Positions 9,814-19,163 of a stretch of 64,000 nucleotides of DNA are shown piece by piece. Each line of letters opens with the position of its first letter. Position 1 is the stretch's first letter. The DNA lies in contig NZ_CP102265.1 in NCBI RefSeq assembly GCF_025147765.1, positions 875,001 through 939,000 on the forward strand. The letters run 5' to 3'. A program made the position numbers and the translations under genes. Source of the DNA: Blautia obeum ATCC 29174 (GTDB lineage: Bacteria > Bacillota > Clostridia > Lachnospirales > Lachnospiraceae). The notes under the pieces are model-generated. The model did no database searches. It was given only the letters and a program-made list of their open reading frames with translations, and had not been told where the DNA came from.

Positions 9814-11142
9814 ATGGAAGAAGCGCTGATAAAAAGAATACCGCCTCACAGTATTGAGGCAGAGCAGTCTGTCATCGGCGCCATGCTCCTTGACAGAGAT
9901 GCGATTCTGATTGCATCGGAAATCCTGACAAGTGATGACTTTTATCAGAATCAGTATGGCATTATTTTTGATGCAATGGTAGAGCTTTGTAATGAAGGGA
10001 AGCCGGTTGATCTGATCACTCTGCAGAATCGACTGAAAGAAAAAGATCTTCCTCCGGATATCAGCAGTATGGAATATGTACGAGAGCTTATTGAGGCAGT
10101 TCCTACTTCTGCCAATGTGAAGTATTATGCCAACATTGTAAGTGAAAAAGCACTTTTGCGTCGCCTCATCAAAGCGACAGAAGATGTTGCAAATACCTGT
10201 TATCTGGAAAAAGAAAGTACAGAGATGATTCTTGAAGAGTCGGAAAAGAAACTGTTTAATATTCTGCAGAGAAGTATTGGCGGGGATTATGTACCGATTC
10301 AGCAGGTTGTGTTGAATGCAATCAACAACATTGAGAAGGCATCCAAACTGAAAGGCAGTGTAACCGGTATTCCGACAGGATTTATCGATCTGGATTACAA
10401 GACGTCAGGTATGCATCCGTCAGATCTGGTTTTGATCGCAGCACGTCCTTCTATGGGTAAAACTGCATTTGTTCTGAACATTGCACAGTATATGGCATTT
10501 CGTAAAGATGTTACGGTTGCGATATTCAGTCTGGAAATGTCAAAGGAACAGCTTGTAAACCGACTTCTGGCGATGGAGTCGCATGTCGATTCACAGAATA
10601 TGCGTACCGGCAATCTGAAAGATGAGGACTGGACAAAGCTGGTGGAAGGAGCGGATATCATTGGACGTTCCAACCTGATCATTGATGATACACCGGGAAT
10701 CAGTATTGCGGAAATGCGATCCAAATGTCGAAAATATAAACTGGAACATAATCTTGGAATCATTATGATCGACTATCTTCAGTTGATGAGTGGCAGTGGC
10801 AAAAGTGATTCACGTCAGCAGGAAATTTCTGATATCTCTCGTTCGCTTAAGGCACTTGCCAGGGAACTGAGTGTACCGGTCATTGCACTGTCGCAGCTTA
10901 GTCGTGCGGTTGAACAGAGACCGGATCACAGACCGATGCTTTCGGATCTTCGAGAGTCTGGTGCGATTGAGCAGGATGCCGATGTCGTTATGTTTTTGTA
11001 TCGCGATGATTATTATCACAAAGATACAGAGAAGAAAGATATTGCAGAAGTAATCATTGCCAAACAAAGAAATGGTCCAATCGGAACGATTGAACTGGTA
11101 TGGCTGCCAAGATATACACAGTTTGTAAACATGAAGAAATAA
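9814..11142 (+). CDS. dnaB: Replicative DNA helicase DnaB
   Basis: This 442-residue hexameric replicative helicase (DnaC in Bacillus naming) has an N-terminal collar domain opening IPPHSIEAEQSVIGAMLLD, the RecA-like motor with Walker A ARPSMGKTAF near residue 210, Walker B IIMIDYLQLM, and the conserved LSQLSRAVEQRPDHRP and LRESGAIEQDAD motifs. AAGGAG precedes the ATG. It lies 16 bp after rplI and is followed by a terminator. Confidence 0.97.
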   Translation: MEEALIKRIPPHSIEAEQSVIGAMLLDRDAILIASEILTSDDFYQNQYGIIFDAMVELCNEGKPVDLITLQNRLKEKDLPPDISSMEYVRELIEAVPTSANVKYYANIVSEKALLRRLIKATEDVANTCYLEKESTEMILEESEKKLFNILQRSIGGDYVPIQQVVLNAINNIEKASKLKGSVTGIPTGFIDLDYKTSGMHPSDLVLIAARPSMGKTAFVLNIAQYMAFRKDVTVAIFSLEMSKEQLVNRLLAMESHVDSQNMRTGNLKDEDWTKLVEGADIIGRSNLIIDDTPGISIAEMRSKCRKYKLEHNLGIIMIDYLQLMSGSGKSDSRQQEISDISRSLKALARELSVPVIALSQLSRAVEQRPDHRPMLSDLRESGAIEQDADVVMFLYRDDYYHKDTEKKDIAEVIIAKQRNGPIGTIELVWLPRYTQFVNMKK

Positions 11143-11154
11143 TAAAAAAGCAGA

Positions 11155-11209
11155 AAGCAGGTATCTACCGAAGAATAAACATAGTTCTGAGGTGGATGCC
11201 TGCTTTTTT
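11155..11209 (+). terminator. Terminator after dnaB
   Basis: The stem AAGCAGGTATCTACC / GGTGGATGCCTGCTT with T-G wobble is followed by six Ts. Confidence 0.9.
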
Positions 11210-11282
11210 GTCGAACGTTTTTTGTTGAATTCGTAAGGGTTACTTTTTATAATAAAATGTAATGAAGTTCATAAGGAGGTGC

Positions 11283-11816
11283 ATGATGGAGACACGATAT
11301 ACAGTCAGACAGGCGGTGGAAATGACTGGAGTCAAGTCATATGTCCTGCGATACTGGGAAGAGGAACTGGAACTACAGATTCACAGAAACGAATTGGGAC
11401 ACCGTTATTACACCGGATATGATATTCAACTTTTTTTGAATATTAAAGAACTGAAGAAAAGAGGATTGCAGCTTCGGGCAATCAAGAACCTGATCCCTCA
11501 GATAACAGCATCTATGACCGGATTTGGAGAAAGTGCATCAACACTTCTGGAAGGAGAAGTCATAGATCATGCTGAAGTAAAAACAGACAGGGATTTAAAA
11601 GAAAAAATATCCAAAAAAGACGAGGGGAAAAATGATAAGATCTTAGAATTTCAGGCGATTCTTGAAAGACTGATCACGCAGGAACTGAAGGCACAGAATG
11701 AAGATGAAGAAAGATGCAGATCGCTTGATTATGCGATACGCAGACAGCAGCTTGCACGAAAAGAGGCAGCAGCTGCTGCTGAGAAAAAATCTGGACGAAG
11801 GCGCCGGGATAAGTAA
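11283..11816 (+). CDS. MerR-family transcriptional regulator
   Basis: The N-terminal 70 residues form a MerR winged helix (TVRQAVEMTGVKSYVLRYWEE, then GHRYYTGYDIQLFLNIKEL). The rest is a charged, probably coiled-coil tail ending in basic KSGRRRRDK. No effector-binding cysteines are visible. The start is set at ATG 11283 (or 11286) because AAGGAGGT lies 5-12 bp before it; an in-frame ATG at 11262 has no ribosome site. Target genes are unknown. A bidirectional terminator separates it from the convergent ferredoxin gene. Confidence 0.8.
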   Translation: MMETRYTVRQAVEMTGVKSYVLRYWEEELELQIHRNELGHRYYTGYDIQLFLNIKELKKRGLQLRAIKNLIPQITASMTGFGESASTLLEGEVIDHAEVKTDRDLKEKISKKDEGKNDKILEFQAILERLITQELKAQNEDEERCRSLDYAIRRQQLARKEAAAAAEKKSGRRRRDK

Positions 11817-11825
11817 CGGAATATA

Positions 11826-11855
11826 AAAAAGCTGCAGCAGACGCTGCAGCTTTTT
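11826..11855. terminator. Bidirectional terminator
   Basis: The symmetrical hairpin AAAAAGCTGCAGC / GCTGCAGCTTTTT lies between two converging genes and can end transcription in both directions. Confidence 0.9.
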
Positions 11856-11872
11856 GGTTGATATGAATGAAA

Positions 11873-12046
11873 TTATTCAGCTGGGTGAATAGCTTCTGTA
11901 GGACAGGCATCAGCGCATGTTCCACAGTCAAGGCAAGCATCAGCATCGATTTCGAAATGCTCTGCACCTTCAGAAATTGCTTCAGCTGGACATTCAGCTG
12001 CGCATGTTCCACAGCTTACACATTCGTCAGAAATTACATATGCCAT
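11873..12046 (-). CDS. 2[4Fe-4S] ferredoxin
   Basis: This 57-residue clostridial-type ferredoxin starts at ATG 12046 behind AAAGGAGGATACTATA. Two cluster motifs are complete: CVSCGTCAAEC followed by P, and CLDCGTCADAC followed by P, giving eight cysteines for two [4Fe-4S] clusters. It is a cytoplasmic low-potential electron carrier. The acidic composition is typical of the family. It is monocistronic. Confidence 0.95.
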   Translation of the reverse strand: MAYVISDECVSCGTCAAECPAEAISEGAEHFEIDADACLDCGTCADACPTEAIHPAE

Positions 12047-12166
12047 TATAGTATCCTCCTTTATTCTCGTTAGTACCCTTACAGGTTCTATATCGTTATT
12101 CTAATATATATCTTTATGGATTACAAGTATAAAATTGTGAACAAGCAAAAAAATTGATATTTTTGG

Positions 12167-12195
12167 TTGACCGCTTCTAACTTTTATATTATAAT
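12167..12195 (+). promoter_or_regulatory. Promoter of DUF1858 gene
   Basis: TTGACC (12167-12172), 17 bp, then TATAAT (12190-12195): a near-consensus sigma-A promoter. Confidence 0.8.
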
Positions 12196-12246
12196 AAATC
12201 GTAGTCGGGAATTTTAAGAATTCCATATTAAAGGAGGCAATTTACA

Positions 12247-12447
12247 ATGGCAAAAGTTACAAAAGACATGCTGATTGGCCAGTTAATTACTTTAGATCCT
12301 AATATTGCACCAATTCTCATGAGAGCTGGTATGCACTGCCTTGGATGCCCGTCTTCACAGATGGAATCTCTGGAAGAAGCAGCTATGGTTCATGGAATGG
12401 ACGCAGATGTTCTGGTTCAGCAGATCAATGATTTCCTTGGTGAATAA
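12247..12447 (+). CDS. DUF1858 domain protein (hybrid-cluster-associated redox disulfide type)
   Basis: This 66-residue protein matches the DUF1858 fold: KVTKDMLIGQLITLDP, then the redox pair MHCLGCPSSQ (CxxC), then a helical C-terminus ending DVLVQQINDFLGE. Family members are small cytoplasmic proteins found near redox and hybrid-cluster genes; the exact role is not established. It has its own promoter, AAAGGAGG before the ATG, and a terminator, so it is a single-gene unit. Confidence 0.85.
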   Translation: MAKVTKDMLIGQLITLDPNIAPILMRAGMHCLGCPSSQMESLEEAAMVHGMDADVLVQQINDFLGE

Positions 12448-12464
12448 GCACGGATTTACCGCAT

Positions 12465-12496
12465 AAAAAAGACTGGCTTTCGGGCCAGTCTTTTTT
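12465..12496 (+). terminator. Terminator, bidirectional
   Basis: AAAAAAGACTGGC / GCCAGTCTTTTTT with a TTTCGG loop ends the DUF1858 transcript and could also serve mecA from the other strand. Confidence 0.92.
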
Positions 12497-12520
12497 GCAT
12501 TTTATAAGTCATGGTGTTTA

Positions 12521-13264
12521 TCAAAGCTGTGTAAGTTGCTGAAGGGCACTGGAAGAAATCAGTTCTCCATGTTCCTTCAGATGAGCTTCACCGGCTGCGG
12601 AAAATGCTCTGCCAGATCCATATTCAGAAAGAATATTGCAAACTTTGTTGAATTCTTCTGGTGAGTATTCAGACTGATGAAGGACAAGCTGGTAACGACC
12701 GTCTGAAGAATCTTTATAAAGAGTATTTTTGCCTGTGAAAAATCCATTCAGACCGTGTGCAGCAGCGATGACATCATCCAAATGATAGAAGCTGAACAAC
12801 CGGATCAGATCAACTGTCGGTGTTTCAGAAGAGGCAGCAGATTTCTCAGAAGTTTCTTTCTGATTGGCCTGCTTGCGAGTAGTACCTTTCATTTTTGCCT
12901 CACATATTTTCTGGAAGATATCAATAATGTTGTCTGCTCCGTCAAGTTGAAGTGGTTCTGCCTGAGCATTATCCTTATATGGTGAAAATTTGGAAAAACG
13001 AGTATCCAGTTCTTCCGGATCTTCTACTTTAGTAACGATGAGGATGACACTGTCCAAATTGACCGGGATTGCTTCGATCATGAGAGGAATATTATCAGCC
13101 TCAAAACCGAACTGTATCTGTGCCTGCTGCATCATATCGCGGAAAAGTTTTTTTGCCTTTTCGGAACCATAAGCCAGCTCTTTGAGATTAACCTGATGGC
13201 TTTCGAGATCTTCTCGGGTTAATGTACAGCGGATTTGATTTTCATTGATTTTTTCTATTTTCAT
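12521..13264 (-). CDS. mecA: Adaptor protein MecA
   Basis: This protein of about 247 residues (from ATG 13264; a GTG at 13273 is an alternative) has the MecA opening MKIEKINENQIRCTLTREDL, an acidic linker near 110-150, and the C-terminal ClpC-docking domain (LIRLFSFYHLDDVIAAA, LVLHQSEYSPEEFNKVCNILSEYG). In Bacillus, MecA delivers substrates such as ComK to ClpCP. Length and domain order are normal. Confidence 0.9.
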   Translation of the reverse strand: MKIEKINENQIRCTLTREDLESHQVNLKELAYGSEKAKKLFRDMMQQAQIQFGFEADNIPLMIEAIPVNLDSVILIVTKVEDPEELDTRFSKFSPYKDNAQAEPLQLDGADNIIDIFQKICEAKMKGTTRKQANQKETSEKSAASSETPTVDLIRLFSFYHLDDVIAAAHGLNGFFTGKNTLYKDSSDGRYQLVLHQSEYSPEEFNKVCNILSEYGSGRAFSAAGEAHLKEHGELISSSALQQLTQL

Positions 13265-13463
13265 TATGATCACATCCTATTCTTATGCACCTGTCTCTGC
13301 TATATTATATGAAAATATCAGAACGACAGGCTATATAGTCCATGACTTATTAATATGACATATTATATACCACAATCATAGAAAATGTAAAGAAATAGAA
13401 CCTGTCTATTTATAAAATATTTAGAAATTAATTGGGAATTTTTAGATAAAGTGCTAAAAAGGC

Positions 13464-13491
13464 TTGCATAAACAAAGGAACTCTGTATAAT
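13464..13491 (+). promoter_or_regulatory. Promoter upstream of long leader
   Basis: TTGCAT (13464-13469), 16 bp, TATAAT (13486-13491). It would give a leader of roughly 235 nt before the small gene at 13734. Confidence 0.6.
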
Positions 13492-13497
13492 GAGGAA

Positions 13498-13733
13498 TAA
13501 GAAAAAATATTCGTCATATAGCTGAAGAACAGATTAGAGGCAAAACTTACACAATACATTTTCCTTCCATATCATTGCCGGTAATACAACATATCATACA
13601 GCGTTCTTGCTGGGGCAGTGTGGAAATCCCACCATAAGATTAAATTCAATTATACGGAGGATTATTTTTTCTTGAACCTATCAGGTGTTTTCTAAAATCA
13701 ATTTCAGGAAAGGAGGGCCGAAAAAAATAAAAT
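13498..13733 (+). other. Long possibly structured 5' leader or small RNA
   Basis: This stretch holds no gene. Complementary segments suggest folding: AAGAAC (about 13527) with GTTCTT (about 13603), GGCAA (about 13541) with TTGCC (about 13575), and the small hairpin GTGG/CCAC near 13620-13635. No known riboswitch consensus was recognised and there is no clear intrinsic terminator before the gene. The gap before it (13274-13463) is AT-rich with nothing else visible. Confidence 0.35.
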
Positions 13734-13976
13734 ATGTCACACAGTAAATGCAGTAAAAAGTCATTGAAACCTTTGAAGGATGAATTAAAAGATTATCGGA
13801 AACAAGGTGTCAGGCTTTTTCTGAATGGAAATCCCAGTACACCGAAATGTATTGCGAAAGCCTGTATGATCGCAGAAGACGGTGGTTACATGAGGGATTA
13901 TACTGCAGATGAAGAAGGCAGGATTGCAAAAGTGAACTTTGAACATATCAGGGAACTTCCCAAAAACAGAAGATGA
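13734..13976 (+). CDS. Small hypothetical protein
   Basis: This 80-residue basic protein has a good ribosome site (AAAGGAGG) about 15 bp before ATG 13734. Features: a Lys/Arg-rich start (SHSKCSKKSLKPLKDELKDYRKQGVRLFLNG), a central PSTPKCIAKACMIAEDGGYMRDY, and no membrane segment or signal peptide. I do not recognise a family. The gene sits alone behind a long leader and a promoter. Confidence 0.65.
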   Translation: MSHSKCSKKSLKPLKDELKDYRKQGVRLFLNGNPSTPKCIAKACMIAEDGGYMRDYTADEEGRIAKVNFEHIRELPKNRR

Positions 13977-14013
13977 TAAATACCTGCTTTTATATACATA
14001 AGATGATTGCAGC

Positions 14014-14068
14014 GATTTTCCGGTACAAGTGCAGTTTCCCCTCTCGTACTTAACCAGACCGGAAAATC
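14014..14068. repeat. Inverted repeat in intergenic gap
   Basis: A perfect 10-bp inverted repeat GATTTTCCGG / CCGGAAAATC with a 35-nt loop lies in the 313-bp gap 13977-14289. No T-run follows, so it is not an obvious terminator. The rest of the gap is AT-rich, with TATAAT at about 14159 as a possible -10 for the next gene. Confidence 0.5.
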
Positions 14069-14289
14069 CTGCACAAAATTAAAAAATCTGAGGTAATGAT
14101 TCTGTACAGGAAATATTTGAAAATTTATAATTAGTTAAGACATTATATAGTAAAGCATGTTATAATAAAAAAGTATATGTAATAATCAGGTTACTGAGAA
14201 TAGCATAAAAAGTGTTACGATACGTAAGAAAAAAAGAAGCGCAACACAGAATGGTTACAGATCTTATCTGAAATTAAAGGGAGAAACAG

Positions 14290-15960
14290 ATGAAGCATCA
14301 GGCAAAAAAACAAACGAGAAATCAACACATGCCTGTCGTAATTGTCTGCATATTGATTTTAGTGCTGGCAGTTATGGGGCTGGGAATGCATTTTATTAAG
14401 AAATATATTCCTACAAAAGAAAGAATGAATCTTACAGAATATTATGGACAGCCCGGAGATGGGGAAATGGCAGTTGTTCTGGGAACTGAAATCATGGAAG
14501 AACGCGCATTGATGTCAGGAGATCAGATATATCTTCCACTTGATATGGTAAATACATATCTGAATCAGAGATATTACTGGGATAGTGCTGACCAGCAAGT
14601 ACTTTATGCGACACCTTCTGAATTGCAGTATTATCCGGCAGCAGAGAGCGGAGAAGGCGATGTATGGCTGAAGGATGGAACAGTTTATCTGCGTCTTGGT
14701 TTCGTGCAGAAATTTACAGACCTGGATGCCTATGTATATGAAAATCCGAACAGAGTTGCAATCCAGTACAGATTTACCGGAGTGCAGACAACGACAGCTA
14801 AAAAAGATACAAGTATCCGTTATCAGGGTGGAATCAAGTCTCCGATCCTGACAGATGTGAAGACGGGGGATACATTAATCTTTCTGGAAGAACTGGAAGA
14901 CTGGGCCCAGGTTGCTACAATGGATGGCTATATAGGATATGTTCAGAAGGATATGATAGCATCTGCTGAGACAAAAGATTTTGAGAGATCATTTGAGAAA
15001 GAGGAATATACCTATCTTACTATGGATGGAAAAGTAAATATGAGCTGGCATCAGGTGACAAGTCAGGATGCAAATGCATATCTGGCGGACACGATCGCAA
15101 ATGTCAGCGGTGTAAATGTAATTTCTCCTACATGGTATTATATTCAGGACACAGCAGGAAATATAGGAAATATTGCGTCGGCGGACTATGTGGCACTTGC
15201 ACATGAACGCGGATTAAAGGTTTGGGGACTGATTGATAATTTTACGGCAGAAGTGAGTACAACGGATACACTTTCACAGTTGTCATCCAGACAAAATATG
15301 ATTCAGCAGCTGATTCAGTCAGCAACTACCGTTGGGCTAGATGGTATAAATGTGGATTTCGAGACACTCAGTGAAGATGCGGGACCTCATTTCCTGGAAT
15401 TTTTAAGAGAACTTTCTATTGAATGTCATAAGAATAATCTTGTTCTTTCAGTAGATAATCCGGTTCCGGAAGATTTTACCAGCCATTATGACCGCAGAGA
15501 ACAAGGACTGGTGGTAGATTATATTGTTATTATGGGGTATGATGAACATTATGTAGGGTCAGATGCCGGATCTGTGGCCTCTCTTCCATGGGTGGAGCAG
15601 GGCGTGCAGGATACGATTGCAGAAGCGCCGGCAGAAAGAACAGTTCTTGCAATTCCGTTTTATACAAGACTTTGGAAAACAACTGGTGGGGCTCTGACCA
15701 GTGAGGCGATTGGAATGGATGAAGCACAGAATGTCCTTACTGAAAATGGCGTTGAAGCTGTATGGGACGGAAGTGTCAGTCAGAATTATGCAACATTTGA
15801 AAAAGATAATTCAACGTATCAGATTTGGCTGGAAGATGCACAATCGATTGCGGAGAAAGTGAAACTGATTCCGAAATATAATCTTGCGGGCGTTGCACAG
15901 TGGAAGCTGGGATTTGAAAACAGCAGTATCTGGCAGACGATCAGCGATAATTTACAGTAA
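14290..15960 (+). CDS. Glycoside hydrolase family 18 protein with SH3-like domain
   Basis: This 556-residue protein has one N-terminal membrane anchor (about 13-37), a copper amine oxidase-like N-terminal region, an SH3-like segment (about 176-223, KSPILTDVKTGDTLIFLEEL) and a GH18 barrel. The catalytic signature LDGINVDFE is at about 350-358 with the acid E at the end, and VDYIVIMGYDEHY follows. GH18 proteins of this architecture in spore formers act on peptidoglycan or spore cortex; the true substrate is not shown here. A terminator follows at once. Confidence 0.88.
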   Translation: MKHQAKKQTRNQHMPVVIVCILILVLAVMGLGMHFIKKYIPTKERMNLTEYYGQPGDGEMAVVLGTEIMEERALMSGDQIYLPLDMVNTYLNQRYYWDSADQQVLYATPSELQYYPAAESGEGDVWLKDGTVYLRLGFVQKFTDLDAYVYENPNRVAIQYRFTGVQTTTAKKDTSIRYQGGIKSPILTDVKTGDTLIFLEELEDWAQVATMDGYIGYVQKDMIASAETKDFERSFEKEEYTYLTMDGKVNMSWHQVTSQDANAYLADTIANVSGVNVISPTWYYIQDTAGNIGNIASADYVALAHERGLKVWGLIDNFTAEVSTTDTLSQLSSRQNMIQQLIQSATTVGLDGINVDFETLSEDAGPHFLEFLRELSIECHKNNLVLSVDNPVPEDFTSHYDRREQGLVVDYIVIMGYDEHYVGSDAGSVASLPWVEQGVQDTIAEAPAERTVLAIPFYTRLWKTTGGALTSEAIGMDEAQNVLTENGVEAVWDGSVSQNYATFEKDNSTYQIWLEDAQSIAEKVKLIPKYNLAGVAQWKLGFENSSIWQTISDNLQ

Positions 15961-15961
15961 T

Positions 15962-16004
15962 AAAAAGCTCTGTTGTATCAGTGATTGATACGACAGAGCT
16001 TTTG
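15962..16004 (+). terminator. Terminator after GH18 gene
   Basis: AAAAGCTCTGTTGTATCA / TGATACGACAGAGCTTTT is a long near-perfect hairpin with flanking A and T runs. Confidence 0.9.
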
Positions 16005-16043
16005 ACGTTGCGTAAATAAAAAAAGTTCCATAAATGGAAGGAG

Positions 16044-16063
16044 GCCGGTACTTTCGTACCGGC
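16044..16063. repeat. GC-rich hairpin
   Basis: GCCGGTAC-TTTC-GTACCGGC forms a perfect 8-bp stem. No T-run follows on the plus strand. It lies in the 166-bp gap between the convergent GH18 and trkH genes and may be a structural or transcript-end element. Confidence 0.5.
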
Positions 16064-16170
16064 GCGTATGAAAAAGAAAAATATTTTATAGAAGGCATGC
16101 ACCTTCTATGCATATTAATATACCTAATAAATGTGAAAAAAATATGGTATAAATTTGAAAAAATTGTGAA

Positions 16171-17610
16171 CTAGAATTTCTTCCAGGTTCCTTTAAAGAA
16201 AAGAAGCATCAGAGGAAAAATTTCCAATCGTCCGGCAAGCATGTCAAAAATTAACACACATTTGGAAAGATAGGAAAAGGAACTGAAGTTCCCCATCGGG
16301 CCTACAATTTCCAGACCAGGACCGATATTATTCAATGTTGCGGTGACTGCTGTAAAGTTTGTAATAAGATCAAAATTATCCAGAGAGATAATAAGGACAG
16401 AAGCTGCTAAGATCAGGAGATATACACTCAGATAAATGTTTGTAGATCTGATGATATCATGTCCAATCGTTTTTTCATCCATTTTGATTTTTTTGACTGC
16501 ATTCGGGTGCAGATATAACTGGAATTCTTTTTTGGCTGCTTTACATAGAATCAAAATTCGGGAAACTTTGATTCCGCCACCGGTACTTCCGGCGCATGCA
16601 CCGACAAACATCAGAAGTACGAGAATCGTTTTGGACAAAGAGGGCCACTGGCTGAAATCTGTGCTGGAAAAACCGGTTGTTGTAATGATAGAACCAACCT
16701 GAAAGGCTGCCTGTTGAAATGCTTCACCCAGATTGCGGAACAGATGAGCTGTATTTAATCCGATCACAAGGATTGCAGCGAGAATGATTCCAAAATAATA
16801 ACGTACTTCTTCAAATTTAAATGCCTGCACAAACTTTTTCGTAAGAAGAAGATAATATGCAGAAAAGTTGACTCCAAAAAGAATCATAAAAATCGTTGTG
16901 ACAACCTGACAGTAGGTGCTGTAGCTTCCCATACTGTCATTGACGATACCAAATCCACCAGTACCGGCTGTACCAAAAGAAATACACAGGGTATCGAACA
17001 GAGGAATTCTGCCAATCAGAAGAAGAATAATCTGGAACAGTGTCATTCCAATATAAATCGTGTAAAGAATTTTGGCGGTCTGCTGAACTTTTGGAACCAG
17101 TTTGCCGACGGAAGGACCAGGGCTTTCGGCTTTCATCAGATTCATATGATACCCGCCGGCAAGTGGCAGCAGTGAGAGCAAGAATACAAGAACCCCCATG
17201 CCACCGATCCAGTGTGTGAAACTTCTCCATATCAGAATACAATGAGGGAGAACTTCCACATCTGTCAGGATACTGGATCCGGTTGTTGTGAACCCAGATA
17301 CTGTCTCAAAAAAAGCATCGATTGGATGTGGGATAGCACCGCTGAGGACAAAAGGTACTGCACCGGAAATACAAAGTGCAAACCAGCTCAAAGCTACTGC
17401 AACACATCCGTCTTTGGTATAAAAAACTTTGTTCTTAGGTTTTCGGATAGTCAGTGGAAGACCTACGATCAGGCAGACAATCATGGAAATCAGAAAAGCG
17501 AAAAATTCATGTTCCTGATAAATGAGAGCCGTGATACATGGAAGAACCATGAACATTGCCTGAAAATTACACACCCATCCAACGATATAAGCAATAATTC
17601 GAAAATTCAT
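16171..17610 (-). CDS. trkH: Potassium uptake protein, membrane subunit (TrkH/KtrB family)
   Basis: This protein of about 479 residues has the M1-pore-M2 repeat architecture. Selectivity-loop patterns such as DAFFETVSGFTTTGSS and FGTAGTGGFGIVND, plus GACAGSTGGGIKVSRI, are clear. The start is set at ATG 17610 because AAGGGATG precedes it; the longer frame to 17676 overlaps trkA. It works with the adjacent cytoplasmic TrkA for K+ uptake. Confidence 0.92.
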   Translation of the reverse strand: MNFRIIAYIVGWVCNFQAMFMVLPCITALIYQEHEFFAFLISMIVCLIVGLPLTIRKPKNKVFYTKDGCVAVALSWFALCISGAVPFVLSGAIPHPIDAFFETVSGFTTTGSSILTDVEVLPHCILIWRSFTHWIGGMGVLVFLLSLLPLAGGYHMNLMKAESPGPSVGKLVPKVQQTAKILYTIYIGMTLFQIILLLIGRIPLFDTLCISFGTAGTGGFGIVNDSMGSYSTYCQVVTTIFMILFGVNFSAYYLLLTKKFVQAFKFEEVRYYFGIILAAILVIGLNTAHLFRNLGEAFQQAAFQVGSIITTTGFSSTDFSQWPSLSKTILVLLMFVGACAGSTGGGIKVSRILILCKAAKKEFQLYLHPNAVKKIKMDEKTIGHDIIRSTNIYLSVYLLILAASVLIISLDNFDLITNFTAVTATLNNIGPGLEIVGPMGNFSSFSYLSKCVLIFDMLAGRLEIFPLMLLFFKGTWKKF

Positions 17611-17626
17611 CTGTATACATCCCTTC

Positions 17627-18982
17627 TTATGCCAGAATATCGCGGATATCGCGAAGTCCCTTATGGGTTGTGACAATGATCACGTTGTCGCCAATCTGAA
17701 TGGAATCCTGTCCTCTTGGAATTCTGACAGTCCCCTCACGTGTAAGGCAGCAAACAAGAAGATTGTTTTTCAGATTCAGTTTGGAAAGTGGAATTCCCAC
17801 AACAGGAGAATTATCACGAATGATAAATTCAAGCGCTTCCGCCTGATTGTCAAGCACATGATAAAGGGTTTCTACGTTACTTCCGATAGTATTCTGCATG
17901 GCACGTACATACCGGAGAATAGAATCAGAGGTAATATATTTCGGGTAGATCACACTTCCAATATCCAACTCATCGATAACGTCTTTGTAAGGAAGACGGT
18001 TTACTTTGGCAATCAGTTTGGCCTGTGTCATATTTTTTGCAGACAGTGACAGGAAAATGTTTTCCTCGTCCATGTTTGTGAGTGTGACAAAGGATTCTAC
18101 TGTGGAAAGACCTTCTTCCATGAGAAGTGCGCGGTCTGTACCATCACCGCAGATAATTGTGGCATTTGGAAGCATCTCGCTGAGTTCTTCACAGCGCTCT
18201 TTGTTCTTGTCAATGATCTTAACACTGATCTTCAGATCAGAAAGGGCTTTGGCAAGATAATAGGAAATTGTGCCGCCGCCAATGATCAGAGTATTTTTGA
18301 CTTGATGTGTCTTCAGCCCAATCTTTTTAAAGAAAAGAGCTGTATTTTTGGGTGTTGCGATAATAGAGATAAAATCGCCATTGTGAACCAGATGATCACC
18401 GCCCGGGATGCTTAAGGTCGTTTTACTTTCAATGGCACAAAACAGAACATCACAGCGATATTTGTCTGTAATCTGGGAAACTGACATTCCATCCAGTTCA
18501 AATTCCGGGAGAACTTTAAACTTGAGAAGTTCTACACGTCCTTTTGAAAATGGATCGATTTTGATGGCTGCCGGAAAACGCAGAAGTCTTGAGATTTCTC
18601 TGGCAGTGGCCAGTTCCGGATTGATGATCATGGAAAGACCAAGGCGTTCCTGAATAAAACCAATCTCTTTACTGTAAATTGGATTGCGTACACGGGCAAT
18701 GGTCTGACAATGTCCGGTTTTCTGTGCAATCAGACAGCAGAGCAGGTTTAATTCATCAGAAGCGGTGACTGCAATCATGATATCAGCAGTTTTGACGCCG
18801 GCTTCCATAAGTGTATTGATGCTGGCTCCATTTCCAACAATCCCCATGGCATCAATATCTTCGGTGAGATTGTTGATAACGTCTGCATCTGTATCGATCA
18901 GAGTAAGATCAGTATCTTCTTCCTGTAATTGCTCTGCAAGGGTGCTTCCAACTTTGCCGCATCCGACAATTATAATATGCAT
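17627..18982 (-). CDS. trkA: Trk system potassium transporter, NAD-binding subunit
   Basis: This 451-residue protein has two RCK units in tandem, each a Rossmann RCK_N (MHIIIVGCGKVGSTLAEQL and NTLIIGGGTISYYLAKAL) followed by an RCK_C. It gates TrkH in response to nucleotides. It is the first gene of the trkA-trkH pair; the 16-bp gap to trkH implies co-transcription. Confidence 0.95.
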   Translation of the reverse strand: MHIIIVGCGKVGSTLAEQLQEEDTDLTLIDTDADVINNLTEDIDAMGIVGNGASINTLMEAGVKTADIMIAVTASDELNLLCCLIAQKTGHCQTIARVRNPIYSKEIGFIQERLGLSMIINPELATAREISRLLRFPAAIKIDPFSKGRVELLKFKVLPEFELDGMSVSQITDKYRCDVLFCAIESKTTLSIPGGDHLVHNGDFISIIATPKNTALFFKKIGLKTHQVKNTLIIGGGTISYYLAKALSDLKISVKIIDKNKERCEELSEMLPNATIICGDGTDRALLMEEGLSTVESFVTLTNMDEENIFLSLSAKNMTQAKLIAKVNRLPYKDVIDELDIGSVIYPKYITSDSILRYVRAMQNTIGSNVETLYHVLDNQAEALEFIIRDNSPVVGIPLSKLNLKNNLLVCCLTREGTVRIPRGQDSIQIGDNVIIVTTHKGLRDIRDILA

Positions 18983-19163
18983 GCTTTCCTCCGTAAAAAG
19001 AATATAATTTTATAAGCGTTTCCATTATATCACTGTATATGGGATTTTTAAATATTTAAAATAGTTTTTGCAGAAAAATCATGGTATATTAATAAATACA
19101 AAAGAAAATATCAGAGATGTATGATAGATACAATTACAGATTGAAAAAAGAAAGGGATTTTTT

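Noticed and set aside
16171..17676. Longer TrkH starting at 17676
   Set aside because: It would overlap trkA by 50 bp and lacks a ribosome site; ATG 17610 has one and fits the family.
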